Shown: in pieces, positions 48,356-57,687 of the stretch | Layout of the letters: every line of letters begins with the position of its first letter | Numbering within the stretch: position 1 is the first letter of the stretch | Source of the DNA: Actinomycetota bacterium | Lineage (GTDB): Bacteria; Actinomycetota; Acidimicrobiia; Acidimicrobiales; Ilumatobacteraceae | Assembly (NCBI GenBank): GCA_009726095.1 | Contig: WLMZ01000004.1 | Location: 1-64,000 of the forward strand | Length of the DNA stretch: 64,000 bases | Reading direction: 5' to 3' | Translations under genes and position numbers: made by a program | Notes under the pieces: model-generated | Seen by the model: the letters and a program-made list of their open reading frames with translations, nothing else | Told to the model about the DNA's origin: nothing | Database searches by the model: none

Positions 48356-49585
48356 GTGATCAAGGTCCTGCGCAACAACCGCAACCTTCGCCTGCTCTTC
48401 TTCGCCCAGATCATCAGCTACCTCGGCGACTGGTTCAGCTATGTGGCTCTGGCCGGATTGATCTCCGATGTCACCGGGTCGAAATTGCTCGTGTCGATGC
48501 TGCTTGTCGCGTTCTCGTTGCCCTCGTTCCTCATGTCGCCGCTCGCCGGATCCGCAGCGGACCGTTTCGATCGCAAGCGCATCCTCATTGTCGTCTCCAT
48601 GCTGCAGTCGGTGGCTGCCCTCGGGCTGCTGGGCGCCGGGCCTGGCCGAATCTGGATCGCCTTCGCCGCGCAATCGGTCATCTCCGGGCTTGCCGCCTTC
48701 GTGCGCCCGGCCATCGAGGCCGCCGTACCCAACCTGGCGGTCGACACCGACGAACTGAACCGGGCCAACGCCCTGTTCGGTTCGAGCTGGGGAGTGATGC
48801 TGGCAGTCGGCGCCTCGCTCGGTGGCGCCTTCAGCGCCGCGTTCGGCCGGAACGCCGCGTTCATCGCCGACGCCGTGTCGTTCGTCATCGCGACCGGACT
48901 GGTGCTGTTCGTCCGGGGGGCGATGCAAGAGACACGTGACCATCTCATCGGCCGGCGCATCCGACCACTCGCCGACATGGCAGAAGCGTTGAGCCAGGCC
49001 CGACGGGACCCGGTGCTGCTGGCGCTGCTGACCTCGAAGGCCACCTTCGCCGTCGGTGCCGGCGTGGTCAGCCAGTTGGCCGTGCTGGCCAGCGACGTGT
49101 TCCACGGTGGCGACGGAGCGCGTGGTGTCATGATCGGGGCGCGAGGCGTCGGCGCCGGGCTCGGGCCCATCATCGCGGCGCGCTACGTGGGCAAGGACCT
49201 GTCGCGTGTGCTGTGGATCTGTGGTGTCGCCAGCTGCGGTTTCGCTGCCTGCTATGCAGCCGCTGCATGGTCGCCCTACCTGCTGCTGGCAGCGGCGTTC
49301 ATTGCGCTGGCCCACCTCGGCGGAGGAGCCCAATGGACCCTGTCCACCTATGGCCTACAGGTGCGCTCAGCCGACGGAATGCGCGGCCGCATTCTGGCCG
49401 GCGACTTTGCGCTGGTCACGCTGATGCTGGCCATCACCAGCGCACTGGCGGGCGTGGTCAGTCAGGCCGTCGGCGTGCGTTGGGCCATCACCGTGTTCGC
49501 CGCTGCAGCCGGCCTGGCCTCGGCGGTGTACATGCTGGCCACCCGGCAACTCCGGCGCAGGCTGCAGATGGAACCAACCGCCTGA
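48356..49585 (+). CDS. MFS transporter
   Basis: 409 aa; MIKVLRNNRNLRLLFFAQIISYLGDWFSYVALAGLI, DRFDRKRILIV. Confidence 0.85.
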   Translation: MIKVLRNNRNLRLLFFAQIISYLGDWFSYVALAGLISDVTGSKLLVSMLLVAFSLPSFLMSPLAGSAADRFDRKRILIVVSMLQSVAALGLLGAGPGRIWIAFAAQSVISGLAAFVRPAIEAAVPNLAVDTDELNRANALFGSSWGVMLAVGASLGGAFSAAFGRNAAFIADAVSFVIATGLVLFVRGAMQETRDHLIGRRIRPLADMAEALSQARRDPVLLALLTSKATFAVGAGVVSQLAVLASDVFHGGDGARGVMIGARGVGAGLGPIIAARYVGKDLSRVLWICGVASCGFAACYAAAAWSPYLLLAAAFIALAHLGGGAQWTLSTYGLQVRSADGMRGRILAGDFALVTLMLAITSALAGVVSQAVGVRWAITVFAAAAGLASAVYMLATRQLRRRLQMEPTA

Positions 49586-49597
49586 GCCGGTCCGTTG

Positions 49598-49652
49598 CGA
49601 TGTGAAGTGAAGTGATGTGATGTGATGCGGTGCGGTGCGGTGCGGTGCGGTC
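49598..49652. repeat. pentanucleotide microsatellite, 11 units
   Basis: CGATG (TGAAG)2 (TGATG)3 (CGGTG)4 CGGTC with strict 5-bp period, between convergent genes. Confidence 0.95.
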
Positions 49653-50844
49653 AGCCCTTGTCGATGATGGCCGTACAGGCGTCGATGAGCGCCTGAGCGC
49701 GGAGGTCGGCAGCCAGGTTGGCCGCCATCTGGTTCATCACGTAGGCGAAGGAGAACTCGCGCTCGGGCTGAGCGAACGCTACCGAACCGCCCGCACCCGG
49801 ATGGCCGTACGAGCCAGGTCCGGCAAACATGGAGAACGGACCAGCGGTCATGAATCCCATCCCGAACGTGGTGGGCATGATCAGGCAGTTGTCGGGTTCG
49901 TTCTCGGGGGTGACCGTGATCCGCGCCCGGTTGCGGACGGCGTCGCTCATCAACCGCACGCCGTCAACGGGCGCCATGGTGGCTGCGTAGACCTTGGCCA
50001 ACGATGGTGCGTTGCTGACGCCATTGGCGGCGGGGATCTCGGCGGCCAGCACGGCGCTGGTGTTGAACACGCTGGCGCCCAACACACCGGGCTCGCTGGA
50101 GGTGCTGAACGCACCGTTCAACGACAGCGCATCACCGGCGGGGGTACCTGGTCCGACGAACTGCGCCATCATCGCGGCGACCGCCGGGTCATCGGTGGGC
50201 GGCGAGGTGAGGATGGGCGACACGCGTGACACGAGATCGCCGGGCAACCCGACGAACAACTCCACGCCGAGCGGCTCGGCGATCTCCTCGCGCACGAAGG
50301 TACCGAGACTGCGGTGCTGCGGGTCGACGCGCCGCACCAGTTCGCCGGCCAGCCAACCAAAGGTCAGTGCGTGGTAGCCGTGTGCGGTACCGATGGGCCA
50401 GCGCGGCGCGGTGTCGGCCAGACGGGCAGTCACCGTGGACCAGTCGAGCGCCTCAGGAAGCGTGATGGGCCCATCGACGGTGTACAGGCCGACCTGATGG
50501 GACAGCAGTTGCGCCACGGTGGCGTCTGCCTTGCCGTGTGCGGCGAACTCGGGCCAGTACTGCGCCACGGGTGCGTCGTACGACAGCAACCCGCGATCCA
50601 CGCACATCGCGATCGCAATCGAGGTGATGCCCTTGGTGGTGCTGAACACCAACTGCAATGCATGCTCGGTGTAGGGAATGGTCTTGGCTTCGTCGAACCA
50701 ACCACCCCAGAGATCGACCACCTGTACACCGCGATGGAACGCGGAGATGCCCGCACCCACCTCCTCGGTGTTGGCGAGGTTTGCTGCAAAAGCGTCGCGC
50801 ACCGGCTCCCAGCCGGGTGCGACCGTTCCCTTGATGTTGGTCAT
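49651..50844 (-). CDS. serine hydrolase, beta-lactamase/esterase EstB-like family
   Basis: QLVFSTTKGITSIAIAMCVD (SxxK), YHALTFGWLAGELVRRV, YGHPGAGGSVAFAQPE. Confidence 0.88.
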   Translation of the reverse strand: MTNIKGTVAPGWEPVRDAFAANLANTEEVGAGISAFHRGVQVVDLWGGWFDEAKTIPYTEHALQLVFSTTKGITSIAIAMCVDRGLLSYDAPVAQYWPEFAAHGKADATVAQLLSHQVGLYTVDGPITLPEALDWSTVTARLADTAPRWPIGTAHGYHALTFGWLAGELVRRVDPQHRSLGTFVREEIAEPLGVELFVGLPGDLVSRVSPILTSPPTDDPAVAAMMAQFVGPGTPAGDALSLNGAFSTSSEPGVLGASVFNTSAVLAAEIPAANGVSNAPSLAKVYAATMAPVDGVRLMSDAVRNRARITVTPENEPDNCLIMPTTFGMGFMTAGPFSMFAGPGSYGHPGAGGSVAFAQPEREFSFAYVMNQMAANLAADLRAQALIDACTAIIDKG

Positions 50845-50862
50845 GCAACCAAGGTAGCCGGT

Positions 50863-51165
50863 CTAGCGCAACGGTCCTTTGCTCGAGACCTCGTAGCGGT
50901 GACCCACCAGGGCCCCTGTGACCAATTGTCCCAACGCCCCCTGGAACACGGCCATGTGTGGGGCGCTGAAGTGCGCCGTGAGCGCCTCGGCGTCGCGCCA
51001 CTCCTCGAAGATCAGCATCATGCCGGGATCGTCGGTGGCGAACGAGAAGCGGTACTCGAAGCAGCCGTCCTCGGCCAGCGTGGCGTTGCGCATGGCGACG
51101 GTGGCCTCGACGACCGCATCGTGCTTGTCGGCGTTGATGGGCACCGTGACAGCGATGACAATCAT
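50863..51165 (-). CDS. antibiotic biosynthesis monooxygenase (ABM) family protein
   Basis: MIVIAVTVPINADKHDAVVEATVAMRNATLAEDGCFEYRFSFATDDPGMMLIFEEWRDAEALTAHFSAPHM. Confidence 0.85.
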   Translation of the reverse strand: MIVIAVTVPINADKHDAVVEATVAMRNATLAEDGCFEYRFSFATDDPGMMLIFEEWRDAEALTAHFSAPHMAVFQGALGQLVTGALVGHRYEVSSKGPLR

Positions 51166-52217
51166 GCGTTGTCCACGATCTCGCGCAGGGTCTCGATGGT
51201 CTTGACGGCGTTCGGGCCGACCGGGTTCACCGACAGCACCGTGACACCGGCCTCCTTGAACGCACCGACGCGCTCTTTGATGTAGCTCTTCGGGCCCACG
51301 AGGTTGGCGAGCTCGAGCCATTCGCCGGGCAGTGCGGCGGCGGCCTCGGTCTTTTTGCCCTCCAGGTACAGGTCCTGCACGTTGACGGCTTCTTCCTCGT
51401 AGCCGTAGGCGCGGCAGATGTCGTTGTAGAAGTTCTTGCCGCGCGCACCCATGCCGCCGACGTACAGCGCCATGTTGGGGCGGCCGTAGTCGAGGATCTT
51501 GGTACGGGCCTCACCGACGAGGCTGTCGTCAATGGCCAACATGCCACCGGCGGCGATGTCGAGCGGCTTACGTGAGGGATCGCGCTTGGCCGTGCCGGCC
51601 TTCAGCGCATTGCCCCACACCTGCTGGAACTTGTCGGGGATGAACATGATCGGCAACCAGCCATCGGCCATCTCGGCGGTAGCTTCGACCGAGCGGTCCT
51701 TGAGGCTGGCCCACCAGATGGGGATGTCGCTGCGGAGCGGATGGTTGATGATCTTCAACGCCTTGCCGAGGCCGGTGCCCTGACCGGCGGGTAGCGGGGC
51801 CTGCACGACCTGGCCCTGATAGTTGAACGGCTCTTCGCGCTTCCAGATCATGCGACAGGCTTCGATGTATTCCTTGATACGCACCATCGGCTTCTCGTAC
51901 GGCATGCCGTGAAAGCCCTCGATCACCTGCGCACCGCTGGCCCCGAGGCCGAGGATGAACCTGCCGTCGGAGATGTAGTCGCAGCCCGCTGCGGTCATGG
52001 CCATCAGCGCTGCGGTACGGCTGTACACATTGAGGATGCCGGTGCCGATCTCGACGCGTTCGGTCTTGGCGGCGAGGTAGCCGACCTGGCTCACGGCATC
52101 GAAGCTGTACGCCTCGGCGATCCACACCTGATCGAGGCCGGCCTTTTCGAGTTCGACCACCTGATCGACGGCCTGCTTGAACCCACCTGCGTAGTTGATC
52201 ATCATTGAGAGCTTCAT
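51162..52217 (-). CDS. LLM class F420-dependent oxidoreductase
   Basis: LEKAGLDQVWIAEAYSFDAVSQVGYLAAKTERVEIGTGILNVYSRTAALMAMTAA. Confidence 0.88.
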   Translation of the reverse strand: MKLSMMINYAGGFKQAVDQVVELEKAGLDQVWIAEAYSFDAVSQVGYLAAKTERVEIGTGILNVYSRTAALMAMTAAGCDYISDGRFILGLGASGAQVIEGFHGMPYEKPMVRIKEYIEACRMIWKREEPFNYQGQVVQAPLPAGQGTGLGKALKIINHPLRSDIPIWWASLKDRSVEATAEMADGWLPIMFIPDKFQQVWGNALKAGTAKRDPSRKPLDIAAGGMLAIDDSLVGEARTKILDYGRPNMALYVGGMGARGKNFYNDICRAYGYEEEAVNVQDLYLEGKKTEAAAALPGEWLELANLVGPKSYIKERVGAFKEAGVTVLSVNPVGPNAVKTIETLREIVDNA

Positions 52218-53065
52218 GACCGCGACCCTACGCGACCGTCATTGAGATTTCCGGACCGGAACCCTTCGAGGTCGAGCGTGACATAGCGATACCCCACGGC
52301 CTTCACCGCCTGCACGACCGCCTCGCGGTGCTGCAGCACAGTGGGCAGATCGACGATGTCCACCTCGAGCCGCGCCGTGTCGCCGTAGTGACGCACCCGC
52401 AGTTGGCGCAGACCCAACCGCTTCAGCGCAGCCTCGGCGCGATCGACCCGGCTGAGGATGCCCACCGACACCTCGGTGCCGTAGGGCACGCGGCTGGCAA
52501 GGCATGCTGCCGCCGGCTTGTCCCAGGTGCGCAGCCCGAAGCGTTGCGACAGTGCCCGCACATCGGCCTTGGTGATACCGGCGGCCACCATCGGGAACCG
52601 CCCACCCCGCTCGTCGGCTGCGGCCTGGCCGGGGCGGTGTTCGCCGAGATCGTCCAGGTTCACGCCGAGCACCACGGTGGCGCCCTCGGCCGCAGCGATG
52701 GGGCCGACCACGTCCATCAGCTCGGCCTTGCAGTGGTAGCAGCGATCGATGTCGTTGGCGCGGTACGCAGCGCGGGCCATCTCGTCGGTAGCGACAGGGG
52801 TCCAACGCAGGCCCCATTCGGCGGCGAGCAACCGGCAATCGGCTTCCTCGTCACCCGCCAACGACGGCGAGACCGCCGTGACCGCATGCGCTGCGTCGGC
52901 TCCGAGCACCTGCAGGGCGCGATGGGCGAGGAAGGCTGAATCGGCGCCGCCGCTGAACGCCACCACCACCTTGCCGAGGCTGCGCAGTTCGTTGTCGAGC
53001 AGCGTCAACTTCGCGTCGAGCGCGGCCGATACTGCGTCGATCGAAGTGCCTGCGCCGATGCTCAT
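52214..53065 (-). CDS. larE: ATP-dependent sacrificial sulfur transferase LarE
   Basis: VVVAFSGGADSAFLAHRALQVLG PP-loop; RCYHCKAELMD; WDKPAAACLASRVPYGTEV. Confidence 0.88.
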   Translation of the reverse strand: MSIGAGTSIDAVSAALDAKLTLLDNELRSLGKVVVAFSGGADSAFLAHRALQVLGADAAHAVTAVSPSLAGDEEADCRLLAAEWGLRWTPVATDEMARAAYRANDIDRCYHCKAELMDVVGPIAAAEGATVVLGVNLDDLGEHRPGQAAADERGGRFPMVAAGITKADVRALSQRFGLRTWDKPAAACLASRVPYGTEVSVGILSRVDRAEAALKRLGLRQLRVRHYGDTARLEVDIVDLPTVLQHREAVVQAVKAVGYRYVTLDLEGFRSGNLNDGRVGSRS

Positions 53066-53118
53066 TGCCCCATGTTCGCAGCACCACAGCCGACTTCCAA
53101 TGCGGAACGCCGCCCGGC

Positions 53119-55263
53119 ATGGCAGGATTGGCCCCTGTGACAGTGCCGAGATGGTGGAACGAACGACGATACGGACTGTTCGTGCACTCCAACATCGCGA
53201 CCGTGCCCTCGTTTGCGCCCATCGGCGAATACGCCGACTGGTACTGGAGCCACATGGGTACCGACCAGCTCGAAGATGTGGCGCTGCACCCCAAGCCGAT
53301 GGCCGAGGTGCTCGCCTACCACCGCGACCGGTGGGCGCATGTCGAGCAGTACGACGGGTTCATCCCCTTCCTCACCTACCACCGCTTCGACGCCGACGAA
53401 CAGCTCGAACTCGCTACCAGCGGCGGCATGAACTATCTGGTCCACGTGACCAAGCACCACGATGGATTCTGCTGGTGGGACGCCCCGGGAGCGCAACGCA
53501 CCTCGGTCCTGCAGGGTCCGAAGCGCAACGTGATGGCCGAGCTGGCCGATGCCTGCCGCCGTCACGACGTGTTGTTCGGCACCTACTACTCGTTGCTCGA
53601 TTGGGCCGACGATCGCTACCCCTCGGCCTCGTACGTCGACGAGGTACTCCACCCGCACGTGCTCGACCTCGTCGAGCGATACGGATCACAGATCCTCTGG
53701 GGTGACGGCCACTGGGGTCACGGGCCCGACCTGTGGCGCAGCGAAGCGCTCGTCGAACGCGCGCAGCAGATCGCCGCATCGCAGGGCCACGAGCTGCTGG
53801 TGAACGACCGTTGGTGGCATCCCTCGCCGCACGTCACCACCTACGAGTACAACGCGCCCGCCGACATCGAACTGAGTCCATGGGAACTGTGCCGCGGCGT
53901 CGGTCATTCCTTTTGCAACAATCGCGTAGAACGCGCCGAGCACCTGCTCTCCACCGGAGCGTTGCTCGATCTGCTCACCGAGGTCATCGCCAAGGGCGGC
54001 AATCTGCTCCTCAACGTGGGGCCCTCCGTCGACGGCAGTATTCCCGAACTCCAGCAGCGCCCCATCCGCGAGGTGGGCGCCTGGGTGAACAAGCACTCTG
54101 ACGTGATTCACGGCAGCCGCCCCTTCGACCAATGGGGCGATGCACAGGTTCGCTACGTGCGCGTCGGCGATGAGCTGATCGCGGTCGATCTGGCGGCAGG
54201 ATCCGAGGTCGCACTCTCCGGCATCACGCCAGATCGCTACGAGGTCACATCGGTCGAGGCCGATGACGGCGGGGCACTTCACTGGGAGCAGCATCGCGGT
54301 GGCGTCACCCTGAGCCGGATCGACCGCTCACCAACCGGCCTCGCTGGCGTCTACCGCGTCGGGCTTCGCCCCGCAGCAGAGACCATCCGCCTGTTCGACG
54401 AGCGCGACGGCTTGCCGCGCCCGCTCCAGCCGCTGCTCGACGCTGCGGCGCCCGGAGACATCGTGCAGATCACCGACGGCGTCTACGAGGGGCCGATCAC
54501 CGTGCCCGACGGCGTCACGTTGCGCGGCATGGGGTGGGATCGCACCGAGGTGCGCGGCGCAGCAGCGTTGGTCGTTCAGCTGGGTGTTGACTCGCGACTC
54601 GAACATGTCCACGTGTCCGGTGGGCCAGCACGGTTTTTCAACTTTCACGCCCCTGCCGTCGCGATGTTCGGCGCAGGTGCTGCCCTCGTCGGATGCCATT
54701 GTGATGGGCACGTGCTCGTTGGTGCCGACGACGTCGTGATCCAATCCATCACCGGCATCGGTGTGGTCGGCTGGTCCGAGCGCACACGGATCGAGCGGTG
54801 CACGTTCAAGGGCATGCGCTGGGACGTCGGCATCGAGCTCACCGGCGGGTCCGGCCACGTCATCGACCGCAACGAGCTCGTCGATCACCTGTGCAATGTT
54901 CGCCTACGCGATGCCAGCGCCAGCCTGGTGACCGAGAACCGCTTCGAGGGTCGTTGGTGGGCCGTACATCTGGTCAACTGCGATCATGTCGAGGTCGTCG
55001 ACAACAACATGCAGCACACCATGCGTGCGGTCGATGTCGAGGCCGGCAACGGGTCGGTCATCACCGGCAATTGGGTGGCCGATGGCGACAGCGGTGCGCT
55101 GGTGGAATTCGGCGCCACCGACACGGCCGTGATCGACAACCACATCGAACGTTGCCGCATCGGAGTGTTGGTGTGGGATGCGCCCACCACACGCATTGGG
55201 CCCAACACCTTTGTCGACCTCCACGAACAGGACCCGATCGTGATCGGCCCCGAACCCGCCTGA
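53119..55263 (+). CDS. alpha-L-fucosidase (GH29)-like catalytic domain fused to right-handed parallel beta-helix
   Basis: RRYGLFVHSNIATVPSF, KHHDGFCWWDA, SQILWGDGHW, GGNLLLNVGPSVDGSI (GH29 landmarks), then pectate-lyase-like repeats from about residue 430 (DGVYEGPITVPDGVTLRGMG..., GNGSVITGNWVADGDSGALVEF). Confidence 0.8.
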   Translation: MAGLAPVTVPRWWNERRYGLFVHSNIATVPSFAPIGEYADWYWSHMGTDQLEDVALHPKPMAEVLAYHRDRWAHVEQYDGFIPFLTYHRFDADEQLELATSGGMNYLVHVTKHHDGFCWWDAPGAQRTSVLQGPKRNVMAELADACRRHDVLFGTYYSLLDWADDRYPSASYVDEVLHPHVLDLVERYGSQILWGDGHWGHGPDLWRSEALVERAQQIAASQGHELLVNDRWWHPSPHVTTYEYNAPADIELSPWELCRGVGHSFCNNRVERAEHLLSTGALLDLLTEVIAKGGNLLLNVGPSVDGSIPELQQRPIREVGAWVNKHSDVIHGSRPFDQWGDAQVRYVRVGDELIAVDLAAGSEVALSGITPDRYEVTSVEADDGGALHWEQHRGGVTLSRIDRSPTGLAGVYRVGLRPAAETIRLFDERDGLPRPLQPLLDAAAPGDIVQITDGVYEGPITVPDGVTLRGMGWDRTEVRGAAALVVQLGVDSRLEHVHVSGGPARFFNFHAPAVAMFGAGAALVGCHCDGHVLVGADDVVIQSITGIGVVGWSERTRIERCTFKGMRWDVGIELTGGSGHVIDRNELVDHLCNVRLRDASASLVTENRFEGRWWAVHLVNCDHVEVVDNNMQHTMRAVDVEAGNGSVITGNWVADGDSGALVEFGATDTAVIDNHIERCRIGVLVWDAPTTRIGPNTFVDLHEQDPIVIGPEPA

Positions 55264-55314
55264 TCCGTACGGCCGCACGAGGCAGTTGGATTTCTTTGAT
55301 GATGGGGTTGCGGT

Positions 55315-55328
55315 AGAACATATGTTCT
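55315..55328. promoter_or_regulatory. LexA/SOS-box-like palindrome AGAACATATGTTCT
   Basis: Perfect 14-bp palindrome containing GAACATATGTTC, the Gram-positive SOS-box core; followed by TAGTCT (-10-like). Confidence 0.75.
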
Positions 55329-55446
55329 GGTAGTCTGCGGCTACCGATCTTCCCCGGTGCTCTCGACAGATTCGCTCTGTCCCGTTCGTAACAACGGTTT
55401 CATCACGGTTGTCCAGAGCATTCGAGTGTATGCGGAGGTGAGTGTT

Positions 55447-56826
55447 GTGTCCTGCGAAGCAGATACCGACCCGTTCTTCTACGCCCCCGGTCCCGACCCG
55501 ACCGATACCGATACTGTCGTCGGTGAGTTCCGCCAGTTGCGTGGGTATGCGCGCGACGCGGCGTTCATGGGTGTCGAACGCGAGATCCGCCGTCTGTTGG
55601 CGGTGCAGGCGGCAATGGTGCACGAGGTGAGCGTGTCGTATTCGTACCTCGACGACGCACACCACTCACCCACATCGTGGGTGCAGGCCATCACGAACTC
55701 GTCCAAGGGCGCAGCATTGCACCACACGCACGTTGCCAGACTGTTCGCTGAGTTGCCGTTGTTGGCGGCCGCCGCCGCTGCGGGTCAGGTCGGCCCGGAT
55801 CAGGTGCGGTTGTTGGTCGGGTTGCATACCAACCCGCGCTGCGGGCACCTGCTCGCCGGCTCCGAAGCGTTGCTGCTGGAAGACGCAAAGACGTTGAAGC
55901 TCCACGAGTTCCGCCAGATCTGCCAACGGTGGCTAGCCCACGCCGACCCCGATGGCGCTCACAGGGAGCATCAGTTGTCCCGTGAGCATCGCTCGGTCCG
56001 CTCGATCAACCATGGCGCCGGGCACGAACTCCACGCCCAGGGCGACGCCCTCACCGGCGACACGCTGCGCGAGATCATCGATCAACACGCCGCCGCCGAA
56101 CTCGACAACGACCTGGCGTGGCGATCTGCAACCTATGGCGACCAGGCCGCCCAACACCCCCTACCACGCACTGCACAGCAACGCCGCTACGACGCATTCG
56201 TCGCTGTCATGCTCAAAGGCGCCGGCCGTGACGGCCACGGCAACACCGACGCCGTGATCAACATCTTCACCAACGAACCCACCCTGCGCTACGCGATCCG
56301 CAACTACTTCGGCGACAACACCTGCAACGGGCTCGGCGACGAGTTCGGCGATCCCGGCCAGTCCGAACGGTTATGGATGTGCCAAACCGCATCCGGGGCA
56401 CCCGTGGACCCGCACGACCTCATCATCGCCGCCCTGCTCGGCCAGGTCCGCCGGGTCGTCACCGACGCCAGCGGTCGCGTTGTCGACCTCGGACGAAAGC
56501 AACGCCTGTTCACCGGCGCCGCACGCGAGGCCGTGTTGTTGTCCGGCGACCGATGCTGCTGGCCGGGCTGCGAACAGCGCGGGCCATTCATCCAGATCGA
56601 TCACCTCACCCCATGGACCGGACCCAGCCGCGACCACCACAACGGTCGGGCCCGCAGTGGCGGTGGTGGCGGTGGCGGTGGCGGTGAAACGAACGCCCTC
56701 AACGGGGCACCCATGTGCGCCATCCACAACCGCAAGAAACACACCGGCCGTTTCACCGTCACACGCGACCACACCGGCTGGCACCACTACCGACCCGACG
56801 GCAGCGAAATCGCACCACGCACCTGA
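55447..56826 (+). CDS. HNH endonuclease, 13E12/DUF222 repeat family
   Basis: GTG start after GGAGGTG RBS; C-terminal CCWPGCEQRGPFIQIDHLTPW...NALNGAPMCAIHNRKKHTGRFTV HNH motif. Confidence 0.88.
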   Translation: MSCEADTDPFFYAPGPDPTDTDTVVGEFRQLRGYARDAAFMGVEREIRRLLAVQAAMVHEVSVSYSYLDDAHHSPTSWVQAITNSSKGAALHHTHVARLFAELPLLAAAAAAGQVGPDQVRLLVGLHTNPRCGHLLAGSEALLLEDAKTLKLHEFRQICQRWLAHADPDGAHREHQLSREHRSVRSINHGAGHELHAQGDALTGDTLREIIDQHAAAELDNDLAWRSATYGDQAAQHPLPRTAQQRRYDAFVAVMLKGAGRDGHGNTDAVINIFTNEPTLRYAIRNYFGDNTCNGLGDEFGDPGQSERLWMCQTASGAPVDPHDLIIAALLGQVRRVVTDASGRVVDLGRKQRLFTGAAREAVLLSGDRCCWPGCEQRGPFIQIDHLTPWTGPSRDHHNGRARSGGGGGGGGGETNALNGAPMCAIHNRKKHTGRFTVTRDHTGWHHYRPDGSEIAPRT

Positions 56827-56840
56827 GCGCGTGCGCCACG

Positions 56841-57638
56841 TCAGCGGCGCTGGAAGTTGGCGGGCCGCTTCTCGGCGAACGCCCGCGGGCCTTCCTTGCT
56901 ATCGGCGCTGTTCATCACAGCCATTCCATGGGCGTTCTCCCATTCGAACGCCTCTGCTTCTGACATCGTCTCGGTGACACGCAGCGTCTTGAGGATCGCC
57001 TCCACTGCGAGGGGCCCGTTGGCGGCGATCATGCCCGCAATCTCCATCGCCTTGTCGATGGCTTGGCCATCGGGCACGACGTGGTTGATGAGCCCGAGAT
57101 CCTTGGCCTCCTGTGCCTGCAGATGACGCCCGGTCAACAGGATCTCGGCAGCAGCGGCATAGGGGATCTGTCGACGCAGACGCACCGCCGAGCCGCCCAT
57201 CGGGTACAGCGACCAACGCGCCTCGCTCACACCGAAACGAGCGCTCTCGCCGGCAACTCGGATATCGGTTCCCTGCAGGATCTCGGTGCCACCCGCGATG
57301 GCCACGCCTTCGACAGCACAGATGATCGGCTTGCTCGGCTGATAGGTCTTGAGCAACCCGCGGTAGATGAACCCGGGGTCCTCCTTCATGCGCGTCGGAA
57401 CGTCGATGGCATCGACCTCGTCGACATCGCCGGCCATCGCACGCAGGTCCATACCCGAACAGAAGTTGCCCTCGGCTCCGGTGAGGATGGCACAGCGGAT
57501 GTCGTCGTTGTCGCTGACCTCCTGCCACACGTCGGCCAGCAGCGCGAACATCGTGAGTGTCATCGCGTTGTAGCGCTTGGGACGGTTGAGCGTCACCACC
57601 ATCACTGCGCCTTCAGTTGCGACCTCGACCTGAGCCAT
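56841..57638 (-). CDS. enoyl-CoA hydratase/isomerase family protein
   Basis: VVTLNRPKRYNAMT, LTGAEGNFCSGMDLRAM, CAVEGVAIAGGTEI. Confidence 0.92.
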   Translation of the reverse strand: MAQVEVATEGAVMVVTLNRPKRYNAMTLTMFALLADVWQEVSDNDDIRCAILTGAEGNFCSGMDLRAMAGDVDEVDAIDVPTRMKEDPGFIYRGLLKTYQPSKPIICAVEGVAIAGGTEILQGTDIRVAGESARFGVSEARWSLYPMGGSAVRLRRQIPYAAAAEILLTGRHLQAQEAKDLGLINHVVPDGQAIDKAMEIAGMIAANGPLAVEAILKTLRVTETMSEAEAFEWENAHGMAVMNSADSKEGPRAFAEKRPANFQRR

Positions 57639-57687
57639 GCTGAACTCCCTCTCGTTCTTGTCCCTCCATCTTGGCCGGTAACCACCC

